From an uncultured Clostridiaceae bacterium (GTDB lineage: Bacteria; Bacillota; Clostridia; TANB77; CAG-508): a stretch of DNA of 64,000 bases. Every line of letters begins with the position of its first letter. Within the stretch, counting starts at the first letter, position 1. A model generated the notes under the pieces. It was not told the DNA's origin. It was given only the letters and a program-made list of their open reading frames with translations, and searched no databases. Of the stretch, positions 38,812 through 48,340 are shown piece after piece. The DNA lies in the NCBI GenBank assembly GCA_947647275.1, contig CANSJQ010000001.1:186001-250000 (forward strand), read 5' to 3'. Both the position numbers and the translations under genes were made by a program.

Positions 38812-41064
38812 ATGTTAAAATTAAAAGATGTATCAAAGTTTTATTATAACAAAGGCCTTATAGCAACAGGGTTTACTAAAATAAATCTAGAGCTAAAAAT
38901 GGGTGAATTCGTTGTAATTACTGGTGAATCAGGTAGTGGAAAAAGTACGCTTTTAAATGTTCTTTCTGGACTAGATAGTTACGAAGAAGGAGAAATGTAT
39001 ATAAATGGTGAAGAGACTAGTCATTATACAGAGAAAGATTTTGAAGATTATAGAAGAAAATATATAGCAAATATATTTCAAAGTTTTAACCTAGTAAATA
39101 GTTATACAGTATATCAAAATGTTGAACTTGTAATGTTATTAAATGGATATAAGAAAAGTCAAGTAAAACAAAAAGTATTAGATATTATAGAAAAAGTAGG
39201 ACTTACAGAATTCAAAAATACAAAAGTTTCAAAACTTTCTGGTGGTCAAAAGCAAAGGGTAGCAATTGCAAGAGCAATGATAAAAGAAACGCCAATAATA
39301 GTAGCCGATGAGCCAACAGGAAATTTAGATTCAGCTTCTAGTAAAGACGTAATAGAGCTTCTTAAAAAAGTTGCAAAAGATAGGTTAGTAATAGTAGTAA
39401 CTCATAATATAGAGCAAGTAGAAGAATATGCTACAAGAATTATAAAAATGCATGATGGAAGAATAATAGAAAATAAAGAAATTAAAAAAGTAAATATTCC
39501 AGAAGAAGTAGAAGAAAGTAAATATACAAAAATAACTACTGCAAACAAATATAGGTTAGGAATAAGAAATACTTTTAACATAGTACCTAAGTTTTTACTA
39601 CTATTTGCAGTATTTCTATTTATAACAGTAGCCTTACTTAGTGAATATGCAAGCTTTAGTCAAACAGAATATGAAGCAAATAAAGCAGGCCATAATTTCT
39701 TCTTTAATGATTTATCACCTGAAAGGATAATTATAAAGAAATCAGATAAAACACCTTTTTTTAGTGAAGATTATGAAAAAATTAGAAGCATAGAAAGTGT
39801 AAACTATATTATAAAAGATGATATAGTATTAGATAGCACAATAATAGCAAATAATCAGGAAGAAGGAATACATATATATGGAAATTTAAGACAAACTGAG
39901 TTATATAAAGGAAACTTGACAGCAGGTAGAATGCCAGAAAATATAGATGAAATAATTGTTGAAATTCCACAAAGTTATTATTACGTAAGAAATGGTGCAG
40001 AAGGAATTTTAAACAAAAAATTCACATTAAAAAGTGATTATAGAAATTTAAATGAAAATGAAGAAGAAAGCTATAATGTTAAAATAGTAGGAGTCCAGCT
40101 ATATGAACCAAGCTATTCGTTTAGTTCATATGGAAGTGATGTAAACATATATGCATCAGAACAGTATTTGCAAACTTATAGAAAAGATCTTAATCAAAAA
40201 TATAGCAATATAAAAACTTTATTTGCAGGAAAATACTATGAATCACAAGACTGGAATTCATATTTTAAAATAATACCTAGTAGTAAAGTACCTTTAGGAG
40301 CAGCAGTTGTTAGTAATGATGCAAATTATTCATTTAAAGATAACAGCGCAAGAAACAAAGCTCTAAAAATAGAATTAGAAAACATTTATTATAAAGAAGA
40401 GTTAAACCTAAAAGTGTCAAATACATATACAAAAAACTCATTTACACGAATAACAGGATATAAAGATTATGACCAAAATAATGGAGCAGTATTTATAAAT
40501 GAAGAAGATTATAAAAGCTTATTTAATAAACCTTCATATCAATCTTCTGTATTCATAAAGGATGAAAAAGACTTAGAAGAAACTCTACTAAAATTAGAAG
40601 AGCTAGGCTTGTTAGCAAGACCAGTAAAAGATTTTAAAGTAAATGAAGGAAAAGAAATTCTTCAAATAATAAAAATATTTAAATTAGTAGTAACAGTAGT
40701 ATTAATATTAGCATTATTCTTTATATCATATTTCATTATAAGAATAATACTAAAATCAAGAAATGTATATTTTACAACATTAAGAATGCTAGGTGCTACA
40801 AATAAAAATGTAAAAAGAATATTAGATATTGAGTTGTTTATAAATTCAAGCATAGCATATTTTAGCTTTATAATATTTATACTTTTAAATAGGTTTGAAA
40901 TTTTAAATATAGAATTTATAAAAACATTATTAAAATTCTTAAGCTTAAGAGAATATATCCTTATGTATATAATTTTAATTATAATGTCATGGCTAATATC
41001 AAGAAGATTCTCAAAACGAATATTCAAAAAATCAGCAATTAAAACGTATAATGAGGAGGTATAA
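38812..41064 (+). CDS. ABC transporter, fused ATPase and FtsX-type permease
   Basis: Start at ATG 38812, eight bases after AAAGGGG. An in-frame TTG at 38785 abuts the extended -10 TATGATATAAT (38774-38784) and would precede the transcript start. Residues 1-225 are an ATPase: Walker A GESGSGKST, signature LSGGQKQR, Walker B IIVADEPTGNLD. Residues about 265-750 form a MacB/FtsX-like permease with one helix, a large outside domain and three C-terminal helices. The family exports peptides, lipoproteins or lipids, or senses antimicrobial peptides. It ends two bases before a second fusion protein, its probable partner. Confidence 0.88.
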   Translation: MLKLKDVSKFYYNKGLIATGFTKINLELKMGEFVVITGESGSGKSTLLNVLSGLDSYEEGEMYINGEETSHYTEKDFEDYRRKYIANIFQSFNLVNSYTVYQNVELVMLLNGYKKSQVKQKVLDIIEKVGLTEFKNTKVSKLSGGQKQRVAIARAMIKETPIIVADEPTGNLDSASSKDVIELLKKVAKDRLVIVVTHNIEQVEEYATRIIKMHDGRIIENKEIKKVNIPEEVEESKYTKITTANKYRLGIRNTFNIVPKFLLLFAVFLFITVALLSEYASFSQTEYEANKAGHNFFFNDLSPERIIIKKSDKTPFFSEDYEKIRSIESVNYIIKDDIVLDSTIIANNQEEGIHIYGNLRQTELYKGNLTAGRMPENIDEIIVEIPQSYYYVRNGAEGILNKKFTLKSDYRNLNENEEESYNVKIVGVQLYEPSYSFSSYGSDVNIYASEQYLQTYRKDLNQKYSNIKTLFAGKYYESQDWNSYFKIIPSSKVPLGAAVVSNDANYSFKDNSARNKALKIELENIYYKEELNLKVSNTYTKNSFTRITGYKDYDQNNGAVFINEEDYKSLFNKPSYQSSVFIKDEKDLEETLLKLEELGLLARPVKDFKVNEGKEILQIIKIFKLVVTVVLILALFFISYFIIRIILKSRNVYFTTLRMLGATNKNVKRILDIELFINSSIAYFSFIIFILLNRFEILNIEFIKTLLKFLSLREYILMYIILIIMSWLISRRFSKRIFKKSAIKTYNEEV

Positions 41065-41066
41065 AT

Positions 41067-43520
41067 ATGATAAAAATAGAAAAAGTAAATAAATATTTTA
41101 ATAAGCACAAGAAAAATCAAATACATGTCATAAATAATACCTCACTTGAATTCGGCGAAAATGGATTGGTAGCATTGTTAGGGCATTCAGGAAGCGGTAA
41201 AACAACATTACTAAATGCCATAGGTGGGTTAGACAAAGTTAATAAAGGTAAAATATATATAAATGGAGAAAAAATAACAAAAAGAACTAGCCACAAAATA
41301 GATAAAATAAGAAACTTAAATATAGGCTATATATTCCAAGATTATAAACTAATAGACAATATGACAGTATTTGAAAATGTTGCAATGGTATTAAGGATGC
41401 TAGGAATAAAAGATAAAAAAGAAATAAAATCAAGGGTAGAATATGTATTAAATTGTGTTAATATGTATCGCTACAGAAACAGACTAGCAAGTATGCTATC
41501 AGGTGGAGAAAGACAAAGAGTAGGAATAGCAAGAGCAATTGTAAAAAATCCTAATATAGTAATAGCAGATGAACCAACAGGAAACCTAGATAGCCAAAAT
41601 TCATTAGAAATAATGAATATAATAAAAGCGATATCAAAAAATAGGTTAGTAATACTTGTAACACATGAGGTAGACCTAGCAAAATTCTATGCATCAAGAA
41701 TTATAGAAATAACAGATGGAAAAGTTGAAAAAGACTATGAAAATTTGGATAGCAAAGACCTAGATTATAGAATAGATAATAAAATATATCTAAAAGACTT
41801 TGAAAAAAATGAAACAATAAATAAAGATAATATAAACTTAAAAATATATGGAGAAGAAAAAGATAATTTAGACTTACAAATAGTAATAAAAAACGGAAAC
41901 ATATATGTAAAATCAGCAAATAAAAAAGTAGAAGTAATAGATGATACATCAAGTATAGAATTTGTAGATGACCACTACAAAAAAATAGATAAGACTATAT
42001 ATCAAGAATATGACTACGATTTAAGCAAAGCCATTAAAAAGAATATTAAACCAAAATATAGTTCTATATATAGTATACCAAAATCTATAATTAAAGGCTT
42101 CAAAAAAATAGCAAGCTATTCAATACTAAAAAAACTTTTGCTAATAGGCTTTTTCGTATCAGCCATGTTTATTGTATATGCAATTAGCAATATGGCAGGA
42201 ACATTAAAAGTAGAAGATAAAGATTTTATAAGTAGAAATAAAAATTATTTAGAAGTAAAACTTCCAAGCCTAAAGGTAGAAGAATACTTAAAATATGAAC
42301 AAGACGAAAATATAAATTATATAATGCCAGGAAATAGCAATATATCATTTTCAATAAAAAATGAGGACTATTACCAAACAAGTAAAATGAATGCACAACT
42401 TTCAGGTTCACTTTCAAGTATTAATATGATTAGTAACGAAGATATAATACAAGGAAGAATGCCAGAGAATGAATATGAATTAGTAATAGACAATATGATA
42501 ATAGATAAAATGCTATCTTCAAACACATTAGTAGCTCATGCAGGAATAAAAAGTGGAACAGAACTTCTAGAAAAAGAAGTTTATATGAAAAATATGAAAC
42601 CATTTAAAATAGTAGGTGTTATAAATAAAAATAGTCCATGTATATATGCATATGAAAGTAATTTTATAAACATACTTTCAAATTCTGAAGGCTCAGAAAA
42701 CAATATGGGAATAATGATTGCGGATACAGTTAACCAAAACGAGCAAGAAGTAAATGTAATAAATTATAAACTAAAAATGGACGAAATAACCTTAAAAAAG
42801 GGAAGGCTTCCAGAAAACGACTATGAAGTAATAGTAAATATAAGTAATCAATATAATATGAAGCTAAACAAAAAAATTGAAGCAAAAGTAAATGAAATAG
42901 AACTTACAGTAGTCGGTTATTATGATAGCACTACAGACTTAAATGCATATTTAGTAAATGGAAATACAATGAAATATAAACTAATAGGCCAAAGTCAAAA
43001 CCTAGTAATATATGCAAAAGATGATACAAAAGTAACTGAGAAGTTCGATAAAGACTATAATTTATTTGTAGAAAATACATACGAAAATGACAGAGTAAAC
43101 TATTTAAAACAGCAAAGTTCTTCAAGAAAAAGTAGTATAATATTTGCAAGCATTATACTAGCAATATCACTTGTAGAAATATTCCTAATGATGAGGTCAT
43201 CATTCCTTTCAAGAATAAAAGAAGTAGGAATATTAAGAGCAATAGGAGTAAAGAAAACAGATATTTATAAAATGTTTGTAGGAGAAATATTAGCAATAAC
43301 AAGTACAGCAAGTTTGTTAGGAATAATATTTATGACATATATACTAAGCTGTATAACGCAAATAAAATACTTAGGTAGCATGTTTGTAATAAACTTTGGA
43401 GTAATATTATTAAGTATAATATTAGTATATGCTTTCAATACAATAGTAGGTTTACTTCCACTATTTGGAGTACTAAGAAAAACACCAGCATCAATACTTT
43501 CAAGGCATGATTTAGAATAA
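41067..43520 (+). CDS. ABC transporter, second fused ATPase-permease
   Basis: The 817-residue protein has the same layout as the gene before it: Walker A GHSGSGKTT, signature LSGGERQR, Walker B IVIADEPTGNLD, then a linker, one helix, an extracytoplasmic domain of about 450 residues and three C-terminal helices (LVEIFLMMRSSFLSRIKEVG precedes the second). GAGGAGG overlaps the end of the first gene, so both subunits should be made together and form a heterodimer. The substrate is unknown. A strong terminator closes the operon. Confidence 0.88.
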   Translation: MIKIEKVNKYFNKHKKNQIHVINNTSLEFGENGLVALLGHSGSGKTTLLNAIGGLDKVNKGKIYINGEKITKRTSHKIDKIRNLNIGYIFQDYKLIDNMTVFENVAMVLRMLGIKDKKEIKSRVEYVLNCVNMYRYRNRLASMLSGGERQRVGIARAIVKNPNIVIADEPTGNLDSQNSLEIMNIIKAISKNRLVILVTHEVDLAKFYASRIIEITDGKVEKDYENLDSKDLDYRIDNKIYLKDFEKNETINKDNINLKIYGEEKDNLDLQIVIKNGNIYVKSANKKVEVIDDTSSIEFVDDHYKKIDKTIYQEYDYDLSKAIKKNIKPKYSSIYSIPKSIIKGFKKIASYSILKKLLLIGFFVSAMFIVYAISNMAGTLKVEDKDFISRNKNYLEVKLPSLKVEEYLKYEQDENINYIMPGNSNISFSIKNEDYYQTSKMNAQLSGSLSSINMISNEDIIQGRMPENEYELVIDNMIIDKMLSSNTLVAHAGIKSGTELLEKEVYMKNMKPFKIVGVINKNSPCIYAYESNFINILSNSEGSENNMGIMIADTVNQNEQEVNVINYKLKMDEITLKKGRLPENDYEVIVNISNQYNMKLNKKIEAKVNEIELTVVGYYDSTTDLNAYLVNGNTMKYKLIGQSQNLVIYAKDDTKVTEKFDKDYNLFVENTYENDRVNYLKQQSSSRKSSIIFASIILAISLVEIFLMMRSSFLSRIKEVGILRAIGVKKTDIYKMFVGEILAITSTASLLGIIFMTYILSCITQIKYLGSMFVINFGVILLSIILVYAFNTIVGLLPLFGVLRKTPASILSRHDLE

Positions 43521-43530
43521 AAGTAGATAT

Positions 43531-43563
43531 AAAGAATAGCGAGCTTTTAGCTCGCTATTCTTT
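43531..43563 (+). terminator. Terminator of the ABC operon
   Basis: AAAGAATAGCGAGC pairs perfectly with GCTCGCTATTCTTT. Confidence 0.9.
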
Positions 43564-43637
43564 AATATATCCCTTGACTAACTTAAATTTAATGATATAA
43601 TTTTAAGTATAAATTAATTAATAAGGAAAAAATATAA

Positions 43638-44964
43638 ATGTCAAAAAAATATTTAGAAAAAGATGTACTACAAGCAGCATTTGAAAGGCTAGAGATTATA
43701 TTTGATGAATTTGAGAATGTTTATATAAGTGTTAGTGGTGGAAAAGATAGTTCAGTTATGGTTCAACTTGCGAATATAGTAGCAAAAAAGAAGAACAAAA
43801 AGTTTGATGTACTATATATAGATTTTGAAGCTCAATATACCCATACAATTGAACATATTGATAAATTAAAAAGTCTATCACAAATACGAGACTTTTATCA
43901 TGTTGCACTTCCAATGGCATTAAGGAATGCGGTTTCTATACTTCAGCCAAAGTGGATATGTTGGGAAGAAGAGAGTAAAGATTTATGGGTAAGAGATATG
44001 CCAAAAGATTCTATTAATATAAAAAATTGCCCATTTGACTGGTTTAAAAAAGGAGAAGAATTTGAAGATTTTATTATAGAATTTGCAGATTGGTACCAAA
44101 AAAAGTATAAAACAAAAGTTGCATGTGGAGTTGGAATTAGAACAGATGAAAGCTTGAATAGGTTTAGAACAATAGCTTTTCAAGAACATAAAATAAAATA
44201 TAAAGATTATAATTGGACAACAAAAATAAAATTTAATGAAAGACATATAGAAGTATACAACTTTTACCCAATATATGATTGGAAAGCAGAGGATATATGG
44301 GGTGCAGTAAGTAAACTAAATTTAGAGTATAATGAAATATATGAATTAATGTATAAAAATGGACTTAGTATATATGAACAAAGGCTATGTCAGCCATATG
44401 GAGATGACCAAAAAAATGGCCTAAATCAATTTAAAGCATTAGAATATGATACTTGGGGAAAAGTTTTAAATAGAGTAAATCGGGGTTAACTTTGGTAATA
44501 TATATTGTAAAACAACAGCTTTAGGAAATATAAAATCAAGTAAACCAGACTTTATGACTTGGCAAGAATATGCAGTATTTTTACTAGAAAGTATAGGCAT
44601 ATATAATAGAGACTTAATGCTCCATTATTATAAAAAAATAAAGAAATTTATGATATGGTATAAAAATAAATATGGAGTAGAGATAAAAGATATACCAGAG
44701 GTGGCAGACAAGAAATTAGAAAATCAGAAAAAGGCTATTTCTTGGAGAAGAATAGCAAGAGCAATAGAAAAAAATGATTTTTATTTGAAAAAATTATCTT
44801 TTGCACAAACGAAAGCAGATGATAAAGAACTAGAAAGGCTAATTCATAAATGGGACAACTTACTAAATAGAAATACAAAAACAGATGACAAAAATTTGAT
44901 TAAAATAATACAGAAAAATGATGAAATAGAAAGAGGTAATAATAATGGTAGTAAAAATGAATAA
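43638..44964 (+). CDS. IbrA-like PAPS-reductase-family protein, +1 break at CGG 44481
   Basis: The first frame has the PP-loop SVSGGKDSS near residue 35 and DFEAQYTHTIEHI, then FDWFKKGEEFEDF and KVACGVGIRTDESLNRF, the DUF3440/IbrA pattern. It breaks at AAT CGG GGT TAA. Skipping C44481 gives LNRVN-GVNFGNIYCKTTAL and PDFMTWQEYAVFLLES, and runs on to 44964 without gaps. The joined protein is about 441 residues. IbrA was described in E. coli as acting with IbrB; biochemistry is unknown. The IbrB-like gene follows at 45404. Confidence 0.85.
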
Positions 44965-45298
44965 TAAAGATGAGAGATTTTATAAATATATGGGAAAGAT
45001 ATTTGGTTCAAGATTAATACAAAATCAAACTAATGATAGAATATATGACGATAATAACAAATTATGGTATATAGCATTAGAAGAAGATTTAGTAGTAGCA
45101 TTTGTTTCAGTAAGTAATGATATAATTAAAAATGTGTATGGAACAAAAGAAGAGGCTTTAAAAGAAATTTTGAAAGAAGTGAAAAAAGAAAATAAAATTA
45201 AAGACAGTACAGTAACAGTGTTGTATGAAGAAGTATATAAAGAAGCAGGATATAAAGTTTTAAAAGATATATATAAGAATTTTGTACTTATAGCATAG
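44945..45298 (+). CDS. Small GNAT-like protein in the IbrAB cluster
   Basis: The 117-residue product overlaps the IbrA-like gene by 20 bases. AGAGG lies nine bases before ATG 44945. It reads NKLWYIALEEDLVVAFVSVS and EAGYKVLKDIYKNFVLI, which resemble the beta-strand core and end of a GNAT-like fold. The acetyl-CoA loop is not obvious, so the call is tentative. Proteins of this size are often found between IbrA and IbrB genes. Confidence 0.6.
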   Translation: MVVKMNNKDERFYKYMGKIFGSRLIQNQTNDRIYDDNNKLWYIALEEDLVVAFVSVSNDIIKNVYGTKEEALKEILKEVKKENKIKDSTVTVLYEEVYKEAGYKVLKDIYKNFVLIA

Positions 45299-45403
45299 AA
45301 AAAATTTCCTAACCTCCAACTTCCATAAAAAATAGAATGAAGAATGAATAGTAAAATGAATATTAAATAGTAAAAACCTTCGGTTTGAGAAAGGAACCAA
45401 AAA

Positions 45404-45937
45404 ATGAAAGAAATAGAAATGCCAGTGTTAAATGTTAAAATGATAGATATAGATAAAGTTGTAGCAAATGATTATAACCCAAATAAAGTAGCACCACCAG
45501 AAATGCAATTATTAAAGCATTCTATAGAAGAAGATGGTTATACTCAGCCAATAGTAACCTATTATGATAAGGAAAATGATAAATATATAGTAATAGATGG
45601 CTTTCATAGATATCGTTGTGCAAAGGAATTTTTTAATTTAAAACAGATACCAATAGTAACAATAGAAAAAGATTTAGAAAACCGTATGGCAAGTACAATA
45701 AGACATAATAGAGCAAGAGGAACACATCAAATTGTTGATATGTCACATATAGTACTAGATTTAACAAATATGGGTTGGACAGAAGAACAAATTTCAAGAC
45801 ATTTAGGAATGGAACTTGATGAAATTATTAGATTAAAACAAATAACAGGTTTAAAAGATATGTTTGCAAATCATGTATTTAGCAAATCTTGGGAAGAATT
45901 TGATATAAAAGTTAAAGAAGAAACTAATAATGTATGA
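45404..45937 (+). CDS. IbrB-like ParB/Srx-domain protein
   Basis: The 177-residue product has the ParB N-terminal fold: MIDIDKVVANDYNPNKVAPP, YTQPIVTYYDKEND, VIDGFHRYRCA and the nucleotide motif TIRHNRARGTH. An HTH-like segment follows (WTEEQISRHLGMELDEIIRL). This matches IbrB, the partner of IbrA. ParB-type domains bind CTP or ATP. GAAAGGAACC precedes the ATG. The gene sits with the IbrA-like and GNAT-like genes in one direction. Confidence 0.85.
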   Translation: MKEIEMPVLNVKMIDIDKVVANDYNPNKVAPPEMQLLKHSIEEDGYTQPIVTYYDKENDKYIVIDGFHRYRCAKEFFNLKQIPIVTIEKDLENRMASTIRHNRARGTHQIVDMSHIVLDLTNMGWTEEQISRHLGMELDEIIRLKQITGLKDMFANHVFSKSWEEFDIKVKEETNNV

Positions 45938-45987
45938 AAAAAACGAGCATACTATAAGCAAAAGAAAAGAAAGGTAGATGATATAGT

Positions 45988-46152
45988 ATGGAATCAAAGC
46001 AAACAATTAATTGCACTGTTACATCGTGCAAATATAACAACAGACAAGAACAGCAATGTTCATTAAAGCAAATAATAGTAACTCCAATTGAAAATTGTGA
46101 TACAAAACAACCAGATGAATCTATGTGTAGTAGTTATAGAAATAGAAATTAA
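45988..46152 (+). CDS. DUF1540 Cys-rich small protein
   Basis: A 54-residue frame reads INCTVTSCKYNN, QCSLKQIIVTP and CSSYR, the Cys spacing of DUF1540 proteins, which are common in spore-forming Firmicutes and probably bind metal. AAAGG lies about 13 bases before the ATG, a little far. It follows the IbrB-like gene by 50 bases. Confidence 0.7.
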   Translation: MESKQTINCTVTSCKYNNRQEQQCSLKQIIVTPIENCDTKQPDESMCSSYRNRN

Positions 46153-46172
46153 GTAAATTATGTAAAAAGCTA

Positions 46173-46201
46173 TAGACATATTATGGAAGATATAGTATAA
46201 T
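46173..46201 (+). promoter_or_regulatory. Promoter of the 46242 gene
   Basis: TAGACA (46173-46178), 17 bases, TATAAT (46196-46201), 40 bases before the start. Confidence 0.6.
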
Positions 46202-46241
46202 AATTATGTAACCAATAATTATTAATATTTGGAGGACTAAT

Positions 46242-46583
46242 ATGGATAATGCAAATAAAAAACTCGAGAGTCTTAAACATAAAATTGAAAACTTAAGAAG
46301 GCGGGATGTAAAAAGTAAAAAATGGACCCTAACCAATACAGAAAGAAGATTTGTAGAAGAATTATTAGGAGAAGAAAAAGTAGTTCCATTTATTTATCAA
46401 ATACGTACAAAAAGTTTTAGTGATTTGCATGGTATAAAAAGCTCAATAGTAAGAGAAATCCATTTAGCTAATAAGTCAGGTAGAAAGACAATAGGCCGGT
46501 CATTAAAAAAGCAAGAAATGGAAGAATTAGAAAAGCATGGTATAAAGTATTATCCAATAAAGTTCATAATCTATTTTAACTAA
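46242..46583 (+). CDS. Small basic protein of unknown function
   Basis: The 113-residue protein is Lys/Arg-rich, starts with a helix (MDNANKKLESLKHKIENLRR) and contains TNTERRFVEELLGEEKVV. TGGAGG precedes the ATG, and it has its own promoter and terminator. It uses two in-frame CGG codons (46302 and 46497) read as Arg with no frame change. This sets it apart from the native genes and suggests acquired DNA along with the two genes that follow. No family is recognised. Confidence 0.65.
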   Translation: MDNANKKLESLKHKIENLRRRDVKSKKWTLTNTERRFVEELLGEEKVVPFIYQIRTKSFSDLHGIKSSIVREIHLANKSGRKTIGRSLKKQEMEELEKHGIKYYPIKFIIYFN

Positions 46584-46589
46584 ATAACA

Positions 46590-46629
46590 ACCAAAAAGAC
46601 TTATGAAAAATTTCATAAGTCTTTTTGGT
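46590..46629. terminator. Bidirectional terminator between 46242 and the beta-CASP gene
   Basis: ACCAAAAAGACTTATGAAA (46590-46608) pairs perfectly with 46611-46629. Confidence 0.9.
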
Positions 46630-46639
46630 ATTGCATATT

Positions 46640-48073
46640 TTACTGGAATTTTGTAGTTAAAGTTTTTCTAAGACCATATGCATCAATACGATAGAAATAG
46701 TCTCTTCCAAGAATTCCAACGTCTTTAGCACTTACCTCATCAACAACACGATTAGCATAAATATCTTTTTTTCTATTTGTACCATGGTTTACAAGTACAA
46801 GTTTAATACATTCATAAGGAGTTAAAAATGCAATTAACTCATCAGCTTTAGCATGAGCAGATATTTCAGCAGTAAATAAAACAGTAGCAAGCTTTTTAAC
46901 TCTTAAGCCACAGCAATCTACTATTTCACCATATTCGCAATCATAAAGCCTCCGTCCCATTGTGCCTTCAGCACAGTATCCTGTAAAATGTATTACAGCA
47001 TTAGGATTTTTTAAATATTGAGGAATAAGGCTTCTGCAAGGTCCATTTGAGCCCATACCAGAAGTTGCAAGTAAAATAGAACATTCATTACTCTCAATTA
47101 TAGAATTTCGTTCAGTCTTAGAAGAAATATAAGAAAAGTTTTCTGGTAAGAATTTTTTACACTCTTCTTTATTATCAAGACCATCACGTAAATACAATTC
47201 TGTATATTTAATAGCTAATTTACCATCAAGATGTATAGGTATACTTTTATCTAATTTACCTTCATCTTGCCACTTTTTGAGTAAAAACGTTACTTCTTGA
47301 GCACGACCTAAAGAAAAAACAGGGATAAGTATTTTCTTTTTAGAAGATACTGCATCTAAAATATTTTTTTCAAATACATATTCTATATCGGTAGAATTCA
47401 TATCACCATAAGTAGCTTCCTGAATAATACTAACAGGTAATTTATGAATCCGTTTAGGAATAGGTTTTACATCAAAAAACATATTCTTATTATTATAATC
47501 ACCTGTAAATATTAAATTTATATCATCATAGTGCTTATTTGTATAGTCATCATACTTAATCTGTATTAAAATAACAACAGCACCAGGTAAATGACCATTC
47601 ATAAAGAATGTAATTTTAATATTTTGATCAAGCCAGAAACTTTTTTCAAAAGGGTGACCTTTGACATGTTTTAATGTTTCATCAACATCAGCAGCCGAAT
47701 ATAAAGGTGCTTCATTTAACATTTCAGCATTATTCTTAAGTACATTATAACTATCTTCTAAAGCATAAGGAAGAAGTTTTGCTGTACTTTCTGACATATG
47801 AATGTCACCACGATAACCATTCTTTACCAAAAAAGGTAACTTTCCAGTATGATCTACATGATTATGAGTTATTAATACATAATTAAGAGTAGAAGCATCA
47901 AAAGGTAAATCCTTATTAAGTTTTGAATATTCTGATTCCTGAAAAAGACCAAAATCTACAAGAAGCTTCTTCTTCATACCATTAGGAAATATTATAGTAT
48001 TAAGAATACCTGAACCTGTTACTTCATTGTTGAAAGCAACAATATCTACATAAGGCCGAGATGAATTACTCAT
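46640..48073 (-). CDS. Metallo-beta-lactamase/beta-CASP nuclease family protein
   Basis: This 477-residue protein carries the MBL motif HNHVDHTG (about residues 70-77), GHLPGA, the metal Asp in FTGDY, and beta-CASP motifs including SSKKKILIPVFSLGRAQE, TSGMGSNGPCRSL and FTGYCAEGTMGRRL, with the third metal His in SAHAKADEL. The family cleaves RNA (RNase J, CPSF73-like). GAAAGGAG precedes the ATG. Three in-frame CGG codons read as Arg, one of them at the conserved Arg of GTxGR. It is divergent from the AAA-M41 gene. Confidence 0.9.
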   Translation of the reverse strand: MSNSSRPYVDIVAFNNEVTGSGILNTIIFPNGMKKKLLVDFGLFQESEYSKLNKDLPFDASTLNYVLITHNHVDHTGKLPFLVKNGYRGDIHMSESTAKLLPYALEDSYNVLKNNAEMLNEAPLYSAADVDETLKHVKGHPFEKSFWLDQNIKITFFMNGHLPGAVVILIQIKYDDYTNKHYDDINLIFTGDYNNKNMFFDVKPIPKRIHKLPVSIIQEATYGDMNSTDIEYVFEKNILDAVSSKKKILIPVFSLGRAQEVTFLLKKWQDEGKLDKSIPIHLDGKLAIKYTELYLRDGLDNKEECKKFLPENFSYISSKTERNSIIESNECSILLATSGMGSNGPCRSLIPQYLKNPNAVIHFTGYCAEGTMGRRLYDCEYGEIVDCCGLRVKKLATVLFTAEISAHAKADELIAFLTPYECIKLVLVNHGTNRKKDIYANRVVDEVSAKDVGILGRDYFYRIDAYGLRKTLTTKFQ

Positions 48074-48340
48074 ATATTATTTTCTCCTTTCGCAATAAAA
48101 ATTTTTATTTGCTTTAATATTAATTATGGAAACATTTTATCATGGATTTAACATAAATTCAATACTAAAATAAAAAATATTAGAAAAATGTAGAAAAATA
48201 TTGAAATTTACATTCAAACATGATAAAATGTCGACATAAATTGTAGTAAGAAAGGATAAAAAGAAAAATTATTATATTTTGTAACTAAAAACAATATAAA
48301 AATAAACATAAATATTAAAATGCAAAAGGAGGATTTAGTT

